Positions 24,085 to 36,011 of a stretch of 64,000 nucleotides of DNA are shown in pieces. Origin of the DNA: Homalodisca vitripennis (taxonomy: Eukaryota > Arthropoda > Insecta > Hemiptera > Cicadellidae); contig NC_060207.1 of NCBI RefSeq assembly GCF_021130785.1, forward strand, positions 5,159,001-5,223,000, read 5' to 3'. Below the pieces are notes generated by a model. The model ran no database searches, was not told the origin of the DNA, and worked only from the letters and a program-made list of their open reading frames with translations. Within the stretch, counting starts at the first letter, position 1; every line of letters begins with the position of its first letter. The translations under genes were made by a program, and so were the position numbers.

Positions 24085-24552
24085 TTGTCTACAATATTGT
24101 ACATACGTTACATATTGTTACAATATTGTACATACATTGTACATACATTGTACATACGTGTACATACGTAACATATTGTTACAATATTGTACATACATTG
24201 TACATACATTGTACATACGTGTACATACGTAACATATTGTTACAATATTGTACATACATTGTACATACATTGTACATACGTAACATATTGTTACAATATT
24301 GTACATACATTGTACATACATTGTACATACGTGTACATACGTAACATATTGTTACAATATTGTACATACATTGTACATACATTGTACATACGTAACATAT
24401 TGTTACAATATTGTACATACGTTACATATTGTTACAATATTGTACATACATTGTACATACATTGTACATACGTGTACATACGTTACATATTGTTACAATA
24501 TTGTACATACATTTGTACATACATTGTACATACGTGTACATACGTAACATAA
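24085..24552 (+). repeat. TGTACATAC compound tandem array (about 61-bp units)
   Basis: Units of about 61 bp, or about 49 bp where one CGTGTACATA is missing, are built from ATTGTACATAC sub-repeats separated by the dyad-containing spacer AACATATTGTTACAATATTG (TACAATATTGTA is a perfect palindrome). The octamer TGTACATA occurs about 28 times, always on the plus strand. The spurious Tyr/Thr/Cys/His-rich open frames across it are by-products of the repeat. Expansion by slippage and unequal exchange is the simplest explanation. Confidence 0.95.
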
Positions 24553-24708
24553 ACATAGTTACGTTCAGTGTAAAAAATACCAAAGTACCTACTCAAGTTA
24601 TCTACACGCTGTTTTTGATTAAAGTTTATTAAATTATTTTAAACGTATAATTTTTTAAGCTATGTATTATGTTTATTATTATTATTATATTTTAAGCTAT
24701 TTTATATG

Positions 24709-24767
<59 letters not shown>
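24709..24767. repeat. (AT)n microsatellite next to the Penelope-like element
   Basis: About 28 AT dinucleotides directly border the 3' end of the Penelope-like element. It could be the insertion target or have grown from the element's terminus. Confidence 0.95.
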
Positions 24768-24770
<3 letters not shown>

Positions 24771-24804
24771 CTTCAATAAGAATTCTTCAATTATTGTAAT
24801 AAAC

Positions 24805-24844
24805 ATTTTCTATATATTTCGGCTTAAGCCGTCTTCAGGAAAAT
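24805..24844 (-). ncRNA. Hammerhead-ribozyme-like motif of the PLE
   Basis: On the minus strand: ATTTTC (24844-24839), CTGAAGA (24838-24832), a stem GGC-TTAA-GCC (24830-24821), GAAA (24820-24817), a mini stem/loop TATATA (24816-24811), then GAAAAT (24810-24805), which pairs exactly with ATTTTC as stem I. The core CUGANGA...GAAA and a very short stem III with UA before the predicted cut fit the type-I hammerheads reported in Penelope-like elements. An unpaired C lies between CTGAAGA and stem II, which may weaken activity. Such ribozymes are thought to process element transcripts. Confidence 0.55.
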
Positions 24845-24984
24845 AACAAAAATTATATAAATAGGGCTATAAGAACAGAATAAACATAAAACATCAACAC
24901 AGAAAATGAAAAGTAAGAATGAATTATGTACAATGGTGAACATATGATTTAATTTTATAAATTCACTTTGTTGACTAAGTCACC

Positions 24985-25488
24985 TTAAATTTAATCCACT
25001 TGGAAATTTTTGATTTAGTGACGAGTTGATGGGCTTGTTCCATGGTTCTCAGACTGTGTGTACTTAAATTTTTGTGATATTTTTCTAATTGGTTTCACTG
25101 AAAATGTTTCTTCAAAATTTAAATTATGTATTAAGCCATGTGCCACTACAGGTTGCTCTGTTTTTTTATGTTTATATGCATACCTGTGCCCAGTCATCCT
25201 TGTTCTAAGTGAATTTATCGTTGAACCAGTATAATCTTTAGGGCATAACTTGCACTGAATTTGGTAAACAATATTTTTTTTTTATTCACATGTTAAGTCT
25301 TCAAATATACTGTATGATTTTTGTGTTAGAACTACTTGTAAATGTTTTTGAAGTAGAGCACATGTTGCAAACTAAACACCTGGGTTTATTGCAAGGATGT
25401 GACCCAACTGTCATGTTTTCTTGGTCTTTGTGCTTAGGTAATTTTGGATGGATTAAAATATCTTTCAAAACTGGTGGTTTTCTAAATC
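24985..25488 (-). pseudogene. PLE C-terminal linker and GIY-YIG endonuclease
   Basis: After the RT domain the minus strand encodes, across small frame breaks, PCNKPRCLVCNMC (the Cys motif that precedes the nuclease in PLEs) and VQVMP/DYTGSTINSLRTRMTGHR-like sequence, of which RMTGHRYAYKHKKTEQP is in one clean frame (25197-25015). The family pattern is Y..C..C...Y.G.T...LR.R...H. This GIY-YIG domain nicks target DNA during PLE insertion. Stops near 25300 and 25200 interrupt it, and the frame ends near 24985. Confidence 0.8.
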
Positions 25489-27370
25489 TTATTTTGGAAT
25501 GTATTTGAATATGTTTTTAGTTGATGCAGAGAGCTGTCCAATAAACTGTATGCTACTCGAAGTATATTTGTTAATTTTATAAAGTCCTGGGTGGTATTTT
25601 GTTAAAAACTTTGGATCATTATTGTCAAATTTTAGATTTACTTGTTCCAATTGATAGTGATTTGTGTTCAGTTTGTTGTTTAAAAGTTTTCGTGGATAAA
25701 CCCTTTTGGAAAATGCTGATAATAAATTATCAATATATTGTTCTAAGTGATATTTGTCACTGCATAAATTTTGGGCTCTTTTAGCTAAACTCTTTGGAAT
25801 GGCTTTTTTGACATGGGACGGATGACAACTGTCATAATGTAGATATTGAAATGTGTTGGTGTTTTTTATATTGATCTTAGTTTTCAACTTCTGATTTTCA
25901 ATAAAAATATCTATATCCAGGAAACTCACAATTGAATCAGATATCTCCCACGTAAATTTTAAGTTGCAGAAAGTGTTCAGTGATTGTAAAAAATGTTGCA
26001 ATTGTTCGTTACTATATGTCCATATCATGAAGATATCGTCAATGTAACGTTTCCAAAATATGGGTTTGTATGTTTGTGTTTCTATAAAATCATGTTCAAG
26101 CTTGCCCATGACAAGATTTAGCATAAGAAGGAGCCATTCTTGTTCCCATGGCTGTCCCTTTTTGCTGCAGATAAAAGTTATTTTGAAACCTAAAAGCAAT
26201 TCATAGTTAGAATGAAATTTTATTAATGTTAAAAGAAAATCTGACGAAGGAAGTGTATTTTTGGGACGTTTGTTTAAGTAGTATCTAACAGAATCAATTC
26301 CTTGTTGGTGTTCAATATTTGTGTACAATGATTGAACATCGATTGTTACTAATTTAGTATTTTCAGGAAGAGGTTGAGCTACATTTTTCACAAGGTGCAA
26401 AAATTCATTACTATTTTTTCACAAATGAAGGAAGGTTAGTCACAAATTCTTTTTAAATGGTTCATCAACAAAAGAAGAAATTCTCTCAGTTGGAGAAGAT
26501 ATTGAAGCTACAATTGGTCCTTCCTGGTGGATTTGAAATATTCTTGTGGGATTTTGGGCAATATGTAGAATGTTGGTGTTTTCGGAGATTTATTTATTAG
26601 TAAGTTGATGGAATGATCACTTAAGTTTTCTTCTAAGGCATTTTTCTTTATGTAATTAGATATTTTTGAACAAAATTCTTCATTAAGATCTCTATTTAAA
26701 ATTTTATAAGTAGTTGTGTCACTCAGTTGTCTTTCTGCTTCAGCAATATAATCCTTTATATTCATTATTACAGTCATATCCCCCTTGTCAGCAGGAAGTA
26801 TTATTATGTCCTTGTTATTTTTTTAAAGAATTTATAGCTTTTTGCTGCAGTTTTGTTAAATTATTGTTTTTTGGTAGAGAAATCTGCAAATGAAGGATCA
26901 GAAATGTTAGAAATAATTGTATTTAAAAACTGCTCTATAGGGTGATCTGGATTCAAAGCTGGGGGATCCCAATCTGAAGGTGGCTTAAATTTCAAGAGAG
27001 ATTTGTGAATATTCTCATCTGCTTTCTTCATTTTGATTGTTATTTAAAAAAAATAATGCTTAATTCTAACTTTTCTTGAAAACTCTAACGCATCAGAAAC
27101 CAATTTTATGTGGTCGAATTTTGGATTTGGTGCAAAGTTAAGCCCTTTGGTAATAACATCAATTTCATTTTGTTTTAAAGTGTAGTTGGATAAGTTAATA
27201 TAGTTTGGTTTTGGTAAATTGATATCTTTAGATTCAAAACAATCATCTATGTTTGTAGTTGGTTCCAAGTCATCAAAAAGTGATGAAATATTCAATATAG
27301 CATTATTAAATTGAGTCATTTGATAGTAAGGGTTCCATTGAAGAAGCTTGTTGTTCCATTGAAGTTCCAT
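25489..27370 (-). pseudogene. PLE reverse transcriptase region (broken)
   Basis: From an ATG at 27370-27368 (MELQWNNKLLQW) the N-terminal frame reaches YINLSNYTLKQNEIDV and ITKGLNFAPNPKFDHIKL, a hallmark of Penelope proteins. A damaged section (27045-26780) follows; then DMTVIMNIKDYIAEAERQL and TPTFYILPKI; then, after a shift, PIVAS. The 303-codon frame 26400-25489 holds LVTIDVQSLYTNIEH (first catalytic Asp), RYIDDIFMIW (YIDD at 26046-26035) and SFLDIDIF. The order and residues match Penelope RTs, which are related to telomerase RT. Stops and shifts at about 27043, 26505 and 26405, plus a hidden pair inside the long frame, inactivate it. Confidence 0.92.
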
Positions 27371-27374
27371 TTGT

Positions 27375-27406
<32 letters not shown>

Positions 27407-27408
27407 CA
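27365..27408. repeat. (TA)n microsatellite at the PLE 5' side
   Basis: TATATATATATAATATATAT-type tract just upstream of the PLE start codon. Together with the tract at 24709-24767 it brackets the element. Confidence 0.9.
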
Positions 27409-27475
27409 ATGTTTTCCGAGTTATATAAATAACTGAATTTATATTATTTATTTTTACAAATAAATAAACTAACTA

Positions 27476-30400
27476 TATTCTGTATTTCATGACCTACAAA
27501 AATTGTTGTTTATTTTCTCAGCCAACCCACAGAACAAATGAAATCCTTTATGTTATGTAATACCGCTCTCTCAGCCTCTAAACAATGTATGGCTCATGTA
27601 TCGACCTCTCCTTATAATTGTGCAGCTGTGTCTCTTCTGTATTCCATGACCTAGAAAGAATTATTGTTTATTTTCTCAGCCAACCCACAGAACACATGAA
27701 ATCCTTTATGTTATGTAATACCACTCTCTCAGCCTCTAACAATGTACGGCTCATGTATCGACCTCTCCTTATAATTGTGCAGCTGTGTCTCTTCTGTATT
27801 CCATGACCTAGAAAGAATTATTGTTTATTTTCTCAGCCAACCCACAGAACACATGAAATCCTTTATGTTATGTAATACCACTCTCTCAGCCTCTAACAAT
27901 GTACGGCTCATGTATCGACCTCTCCTTATAATTGTGCCGCTGTGTCTCTTCTGTATTCCAAGACCTAGAAAGAATTATTCTTTATTTTCTCAGCCAAACC
28001 ACAGAACACATGAAATCCTTTATGTTATGTAATACCGCTCTCTCAGCCTCTAACAATGCGCGGCTCATGTATCGACCTCTCCTTATAATTGTGCAGCTGT
28101 TGTCTCTTCTGTATTTCATGACCTACAAAGAATTATTGTTTATTTTCTCAGCCAACCCACAGAACAAATGAAATCCTTTATGTTATGTAATACCGCTCTC
28201 TCAGCCTCTAACAATGTATGGCTCATGTATCGACCTCTCCTTATAATTGTGCCGCTGTGTCTCTTCTGTATTCCATGACCTACAAAGAATTATTGTTTAT
28301 TTTCTCAGCCAACCCACAGAACACATGAAATCCTTTATGTTATGTAATACCGCTCTCTCAGCCTCTAACAATGCGCGGCTCATGTATCGACCTCTCCTTA
28401 TAATTGTGCCGCTGTGTCTCTTCTGTATTTCATGACCTACAAAGAATTATTGTTTATTTTCTCAGCCAACCCACAGAACAAATGAAATCCTTTTTGTTAT
28501 GTAATACCGCTCTCTCAGCCTCTAACAATGCGCGGCTCATGTATCGACCTCTCCTTATAATTGTGTCGCTGTGTCCTCTTCTGTATTTCATGACCTACAA
28601 AGAATTATTCTTTATTTTCTCAGCCAAACCACAGAACACATGAAAATCCTTTATGTTATGTAATACCGCTCTCTCAGCCTCTAAACAATGCGCGGCTCAT
28701 GTATCGACCTCTCCTTATAATTGTGCAGCTGTGTCTCTTCTGTATTCCACCAAGACCTAGAAAGAATTATTCTTTATTTTCTCAGCCAAACCACAGAACA
28801 CATGAAATCCTTTATGTTATGTAATACCGCTCTCTCAGCCCTCTAACAATGCGCGGCTCATGTATCGACCTCTCCTTATAATTGTGCAGCTGTGTCTCTT
28901 CTGTATTTCATGACCTACAAAGAATTATTGTTTTATTTTCTCAGCCAAACCCACAGAACAATGAAATCCTTTATGTTATGTTAATACCGCTCTCTCAGCC
29001 TCTAACAATGTATGGCTCATGTATCGACCTCTCCTTATAATTGTGCAGCTGTGTCTCTTCTGTATTCCATGACCTAGAAAGAATTATTGTTTATTTTCTC
29101 AGCCAACCCACAGCACACATGAAATCCTTTATGTTATGTAATACCACTCTCTCAGCCTCTAACAATGTACGGCTCATGTATCGACCTCTCCTTATAATTG
29201 TGCAGCTGTGTCTCTTCTGTATTCCATGACCTAGAAAGAATTATTGTTTATTTTCTCAGCCAACCACAGAACACATGAAATCCTTTATGTTTATGTAATA
29301 CCACTCTCTCAGCCTCTAACAATGTACGGCTCATGTATCGACCTCTCCTTATAATTGTGCAGCTGTGTCTCTTCTGTATTCCATGACCTAGAAAGAATTA
29401 TTGTTTATTTTCTCAGCCAACCCACAGAAACACATGAAATCCTTTATGTTATGTAATACCACTCTCTCAGCCTCTAACAATGTACGGCTCATGTATCGAC
29501 CTCTCCTTATAATTGTGCCGCTGTGTCTCTTCTGTATTTCATGACCTACAAAGAATTATTGTTTATTTTCTCAGCTAACCCACAGAACAAATGAAAATCC
29601 TTTATGTTATGTAATACCGCTCTCTCAGCCTCTAACAATGCGCGGCTCATGTATCGACCTCTCCTTATAATTGTGCCGCTGTGTCTCTTCTGTATTTCAT
29701 GACCTACAAAGAATTATTGTTTATTTTCTCAGCCAACCCACAGAACAAATGAAATCCTTTTTGTTATGTAATACCGCTCTCTCAGCCTCTAACAATGCGC
29801 GGCTCATGTATCGACCTCTCCTTATAATTGTGTCGCTGTGTCTCTTCTGTATTTCATGACCTACAAAGAATTATTGTTTATTTTCTCAGCCAACCCACAG
29901 AACACATGAAATCCTTTATGTTATGTAATACCGCTCTCTCAGCCTCTAACAATGTATGGCTCATGTATCGACCTCTCCTTATAATTGTGCAGCTGTGTCT
30001 CTTCTGTATTCCATGACCTACAAAGAATTATTGTTTATTTTCTCAGCCAACCCACAGAACACATGAAATCCTTTATGTTATGTAATACCGCTCTCTCAGC
30101 CTCTAACAATGCGCGGCTCATGTATCGACCTCTCCTTATAATTGTGCCGCTGTGTCTCTTCTGTATTTCATGACCTACAAAGAATTATTGTTTATTTCTC
30201 AGCCAACCCACAGAAAACAAGAACAAATGAAATCCTTTTTGTTATGTAATACAGCTCTCTCAGCCTCTAACAATGCGCGGCTCATGTATCGACCTCTCCT
30301 TATAATTGTGTCGCTGTGTCTCTTCTGTATTTCATGACCTACAAAGAATTATTGTTTATTTTCTCAGCCAAACCACAGAACACATGAAATCCTTTATGTT

Positions 30401-33400
30401 ATGTAATACCGCTCTCTCAGCCTCTAACAATGCGCGGCTCATGTATCGACCTCTCCTTATAATTGTGCAGCTGTGTCTCTTCTGTATTCCAAGACCTAGA
30501 AAGAATTATTCTTTATTTTCTCAGCCAAACCACAGAACACATGAAATCCTTTATGTTATGTAATACCGCTCTCTCAGCCTCTAACAATGCGCGGCTCATG
30601 TATCGACCTCTCCTTATAATTGTGCAGCTGTGTCTCTTCTGTATTTCATGACCTACAAAGAATTATTGTTTATTTTCTCAGCCAACCCACAGAACAAATG
30701 AAATCCTTTATGTTATGTTAATGTAATACCGCTCTCTCAGCCTCTAACAATGCGCGGCTCATGTATCGACCTCTCCTTATAATTGTGTCGCTGTGTCTCT
30801 TCTGTATTTCATGACCTACAAAGAATTATTGTTTATTTTCTCAGCCAAACCACAGAACACATGAAATCCTTTATGTTATGTAATACCGCTCTCTCAGCCT
30901 CTAACAATGCGCGGCTCATGTATCGACCTCTCCTTATAATTGTGCAGCTGTGTCTCTTCTGTATTCCAAGACCTAGAAAGAATTATTCTTTATTTTCTCA
31001 GCCAAACCACAGAACACATGAAATCCTTTATGTTATGTAATACCGCTCTCTCAGCCTCTAACAATGCGCGGCTCATGTATCGACCTCTCCTTATAATTGT
31101 GCAGCTGTGTCTCTTCTGTATTTCATGACCTACAAAGAATTATTGTTTATTTTCTCAGCCAACCCACAGAACAAATGAAATCCTTTATGTTATGTAATAC
31201 CGCTCTCTCAGCCTCTAACAATGTATGGCTCATGTATCGACCTCTCCTTATAATTGTGCAGCTGTGTCTCTTCTGTATTCCATGACCTAGAAAGAATTAT
31301 TGTTTATTTTTCTCAGCCAACCCACAGAACACATGAAATCCTTTATGTTATGTAATACCACTCTCTCAGCCTCTAACAATGTACGGCTCATGTATCGACC
31401 TCTCCTTATAATTGTGCAGCTGTGTCTCTTCTGTATTCCATGACCTAGAAAGAATTATTGTTTATTTTCTCAGCCAACCCACAGAACACATGAAATCCTT
31501 TATGTTATGTAATACCACTCTCTCAGCCTCTAACAATGTACGGCTCATGTATCGACCTCTCCTTATAATTGTGCAGCTGTGTCTCTTCTGTATTCCATGA
31601 CCTAGAAAGAATTATTGTTTATTTTCTCAGCCAACCCACAGAACACATGAAATCCTTTATGTTATGTAATACCACTCTCTCAGCCTCTAACAATGTACGG
31701 CTCATGTATCGACCTCTCCTTATAATTGTGCCGCTGTGTCTCTTCTGTATTTCATGACCTACAAAGAATTATTGTTTATTTTCTCAGCCAACCCACAGAA
31801 CAAATGAAATCCTTTATGTTATGTAATACCGCTCTCTCTCAGCCTCTAACAATGCGCGGCTCATGTATCGACCTCTCCTTATAATTGTGCCGCTGTGTCT
31901 CTTCTGTATTTCATGACCTACAAAGAATTATTGTTTATTTTCTCAGCCAACCCACAGAACAAATGAAATCCTTTTTGTTATGTAATACCGCTCTCTCAGC
32001 CTATAACAATGCGCGGCTCATGTATCGACCTCTCCTTATAATTGTGTCGCTGTGTCTCTTCTGTATTTCATGACCTACAAAGAATTATTGTTTATTTTCT
32101 CAGCCAACCCACAGAACACATGAAATCCTTTATGTTATGTAATACCGCTCTCTCAGCCTCTAACAATGTATGGCTCATGTATCGACCTCTCCTTATAATT
32201 GTGCAGCTGTGTCTCTTCTGTATTCCATGACCTACAAAGAATTATTGTTTATTTTCTCAGCCAACCCACAGAACACATGAAATCCTTTATGTTATGTAAT
32301 ACCGCTCTCTCAGCCTCTAACAATGCGCGGCTCATGTATCGTCCTCTCCTTATAATTGTGCCGCTGTGTCTCTTCTGTATTTCATGACCTACAAAGAATT
32401 ATTGTTTATTTTCTCAGCCAACCCACAGAACAAATGAAATCCTTTTTGTTATGTAATACCGCTCTCTCAGCCTCTAACAATGCGCGGCTCATGTATCGAC
32501 CTCTCCTTATAATTGTGTCGCTGTGTCTCTTCTGTATTTCATGACCTACAAAGAATTATTGTTTATTTTCTCAGCCAAACCACAGAACACATGAAATCCT
32601 TTATGTTATGTAATACCGCTCTCTCAGCCTCTAACAATGCGCGGCTCATGTATCGACCTCCCCTTATAATTGTGCAGCTGTGTCTCTTCTGTATTCCAAG
32701 ACCTAGAAAGAATTATTCTTTATTTTCTCAGCCAAACCACAGAACACATGAAATCCTTTATGTTATGTAATACCGCTCTCTCAGCCTCTAACAATGCGCG
32801 GCTCATGTATCGACCTCTCCTTATAATTGTGCAGCTGTGTCTCTTCTGTATTTCATGACCTACAAAGAATTATTGTTTATTTTCTCAGCCAACCCACAGA
32901 ACAAATGAAATCCTTTATGTTATGTAATACCGCTCTCTCAGCCTCTAACAATGTATGGCTCATGTATCGACCTCTCCTTATAATTGTGCAGCTGTGTCTC
33001 TTCTGTATTCCATGACCTAGAAAGAATTATTGTTTATTTTCTCAGCCAACCCACATGAAATCCTTTATGTTTATGTAATACCACTCTCTCAGCCTCTAAC
33101 AATGTACGGCTCATGTATCGACCTCTCCTTATAATTGTGCAATTCCATGACCTAGAAAGAATTATTGTTTATTTTCTCAGCCAACCCACAGAACACATGA
33201 AATCCTTTATGTTATGTAATACCACTCTCTCAGCCTCTAACAATGTACGGCTCATGTATCGACCTCTCCTTATAATTGTGCAGCTGTGTCTCTTCTGTAT
33301 TCCATGACCTAGAAAGAATTATTGTTTATTTTCTCAGCCAACCCACAGAACACATGAAATCCTTTATGTTATGTAATACCACTCTCTCAGCCTCTAACAA

Positions 33401-34268
33401 TGTACGGCTCATGTATCGACCTCTCCTTATAATTGTGCCGCTGTGTCTCTTCTGTATTTCATGACCTACAAAGAATTATTGTTTATTTTCTCAGCCAACC
33501 CACAGAACAAATGAAATCCTTTATGTTATGTAATACCGCTCTCTCAGCCTCTAACAATGCGCGGCTCATGTATCGACCTCTCCTTATAATTGTGCCGCTG
33601 TGTCTCTTCTGTATTTCATGACCTACAAAGAATTATTGTTTATTTTCTCAGCCAACCCACAGAACAAATGAAATCCTTTTTGTTATGTAATACCGCTCTC
33701 TCAGCCTCTAACAATGCGCGGCTCATGTATCGACCTCTCCTTATAATTGTGTCGCTGTGTCTCTTCTGTATTTCATGACCTACAAAGAATTATTGTTTAT
33801 TTTCTCAGCCAACCCACAGAACACATGAAATCCTTTATGTTATGTAATACCGCTCTCTCAGCCTCTAACAATGTACGGCTCATGTATCGACCTCTCCTTA
33901 TAATTGTGCCGCTGTGTCTCTTCTGTATTTCATGACCTACAAAGAATTATTTTCTTATTTTCTCAGCCAACCCACAGACACATGAAATCCTTTATGTTAT
34001 GTAATACCGCTCTCTCAGCCTCTAACAATGTATGGCTCATGTATCGACCTCTCCTTATAATTGTGCAGCTGTGTCTCTTCTGTATTTCCATGACCTAGAA
34101 AGAATTATTCTTTATTTTCTCAGCCAACCCACAGAACACATGAAATCCTTTATGTTATGTAATACCGCTCTCTCAGCCACTAACAATGTACGGCTCATGT
34201 ATCGACCTCTCCTTATAATTGTGCCGCTGTGTCTCTTCTGTATTTTATGACCTACAAAGAATTATTGT
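27476..34268. repeat. 157-bp satellite, about 43 copies with higher-order structure
   Basis: Starts of TGTGTCTCTTCTGTATT recur every 157 bp (for example 27618, 27775, 27932; 29671, 29828, 29985). The monomer length is close to nucleosomal DNA. Variants include ACCTAGAAAG/ACCTACAAAG, ACCACTC/ACCGCTC, GTACGG/GTATGG/GCGCGG and CACATG/CAAATG. They recur in the same order in blocks offset by about 2.2 kb (29671 to 31885) and about 1.7 kb (31885 to 33590). Small indels are scattered in homopolymers. The 62-85-codon frames across each monomer are repeat by-products, not genes. Confidence 0.98.
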
Positions 34269-35511
34269 TTACTTTTGAAAATGTATTAAACAATTTTCAA
34301 AGTAAATAATACGTTCATAAACATTTTCTTCAAACAATATTAAAAAACTTATCATTGTGAAAATTATAAAAATATATGTTTTAATCTACATTTTATTATT
34401 GTATGGGTAACGGGTTTTAAGACCTGTTTCAAAAGATCGCTCGAGTGTAGATGTATGTAAAGTAAAATATGAGCAGGATTGTACCAGCTGTTGCCTGGAA
34501 AATAGTCATGAGGACGATATCGACGCTCGTCAATGTCTCACTCATGAGCTTTGTCTCCTCGCGTCACAATCCGACTATTGTTCGGGCAGAGCGGCTCTGA
34601 TGAGGCTGAACCCTAAACCACAAAGGTGCCATACTTTGATTTAAAAACCTTTTCTCTGTGTTTTAAAATCTTTGAGGCCTGCTGGGCCCAGGAACTAAAT
34701 ATATAGAGTAATATTGTCAGTATTAAACAATCTTACTGTAATTTATTTATCCTTTGCAAATTTTAATGAATAATTCAACATTTTTGATACGTTGCATCTA
34801 AAGAATTAAAATTAAAAAAAATTATATTAGTATTTTAGTGCCTAGAAACGTGTTTTCCTCAGTATATTGTTAAATTTAAACCAGATAGATTGTATCAATA
34901 TCTAATTTAGTTTGTTGGATGAGTAATGACGTATTTCACCGTTTTTATTTGTTTACACGATATATGGAGAATGAACTCAGGTATAAGTTTTATAACTAGC
35001 TCTTCTGTATCAAAGGAATAGTGTCAGTGCCAGTGTTGTCTGTGGTTAGTACCCTTCGTCAATCTCACGCTTTATGGAGACAGTAACATTTAAAAGATTA
35101 CGATAAAGTTAGTAGACTAGTTATTTAATGTTATCCATTGTTCATATACAACAACCTATGCTTGGTAGTGATCTAATATGATCTTCATAAGGTAGTAAAT
35201 TTGCATCTTCATTTCACTAATAGTTGAATTGAAAGTAACAAAGACAGTTATTAAACGTCATTTTCCTACTGAACACTATATGTCAGTTGGTATCCTGCCA
35301 TTTTTAATATAGTATACAGTGGCTGGCACTTCCATTGCCACATTTCGTAACTGATATTAACAAACAACTGTAATGCTGAGTACTGTATTTCATATTGTAA
35401 ACTAAAATTATGAACATTATGTATTTTTTCTTGTCTGTAAAAATTAAAGATAAGATAAATACACTTAAAGTTTGAAACGCTTGTGTAAGAGGTTTATTTT
35501 ATGAACTATTA
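34269..35511. other. Stretch without supported gene; includes GC-richer patch and dispersed-repeat copy
   Basis: A less AT-rich patch at 34430-34630 contains a 43-codon ATG frame (34469-34600), with no recognisable product. A member of the dispersed ACGATATNTGGAGAATGAACT family lies at about 34950-34990. Confidence 0.4.
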
Positions 35512-36011
35512 TCTTATATATATAAAAATCTTGAGTCACGATGTATGTTGCCAATAAACTCCAAAACGACTGAACCAATTTCAATCAAATTTCACATGTA
35601 TCCGTAATTTAGTCTAACTTAGAAGATAGGATAGTTATTATCTGAATTATTCGCTTATGTCGTGAATATAAACGAATAAAATGAAGAAAAGTTTTCAAAG
35701 CGCCTGCACATTATAACCTGCAATTACGAGATAGATACGTATATTAAACAGTGAAACACTATTTGAAGGCGCTAAGTTATGATGCGTATAATTGTCTAAA
35801 CTAAATTTTTGGTTAAACTTAAAGGTTGAGTGGTAGACCACTTTGTAATAAAATACATTATGCATGTACAATACATTTTTGACATATTTTCTTGATCGTG
35901 ACATCAAGGTAAAATCTACATCGGGGTTGGAAATATAATTTACTTCAACCAGAAATGCTCATACGCGGGCAAAACTTACGAAAAGCGTGCGAAGCCGCGG
36001 GAAACAGCTAG
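35512..36011 (+). mobile_element. Probable non-autonomous Helitron, 500 bp
   Basis: The left end TCTTATATATATAAAAATC follows an A, and the right end GAAACAGCTAG is followed by T, so the element sits between A and T and ends in CTAG as Helitrons do (5' TC, 3' CTRR, A|T target). Internal AACGACTGAACCAATTTCAA and the terminal GTGCGAAGCCGCGGGAAAC are sequence types common near arthropod Helitron ends. No Rep/helicase frame is present. A clear subterminal 3' hairpin was not verified. Confidence 0.6.

Larger units (their letters stand above)
24768..27410 (-). mobile_element. Penelope-like retroelement (PLE) with GIY-YIG endonuclease
   Basis: A single long but broken ORF on the minus strand carries the Penelope RT (27370 to about 25490) and then a Cys-motif linker and GIY-YIG nuclease (about 25420-24985). 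A hammerhead-like fold follows at 24844-24805. The element lies between AT microsatellites (24709-24767 and 27365-27408) and beyond them between two tandem arrays. Terminal direct repeats (pLTRs) were not found, so it is probably truncated at its 5' end or has diverged. Frameshifts make it inactive. Confidence 0.92.

Noticed and set aside
24118..24632. Tyr/Thr/Cys/His-rich frames on both strands
   Set aside because: They are translations of the TGTACATAC repeat and open in several frames at once.
27618..34250. Dozens of near-identical 61-85-codon plus frames
   Set aside because: They recur with the 157-bp satellite period, overlap one another in the repeat, and end at the same repeat-borne stops. 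They are by-products of the satellite, not a gene family.
34469..34600. 43-codon ATG frame
   Set aside because: Short, no motif, no splice or polyadenylation context. Kept only as a GC-richer patch.
34590..34615. CTGATGAG as a canonical hammerhead core
   Set aside because: No paired stem II or GAAA follows; the next bases are GCTGAACCC.
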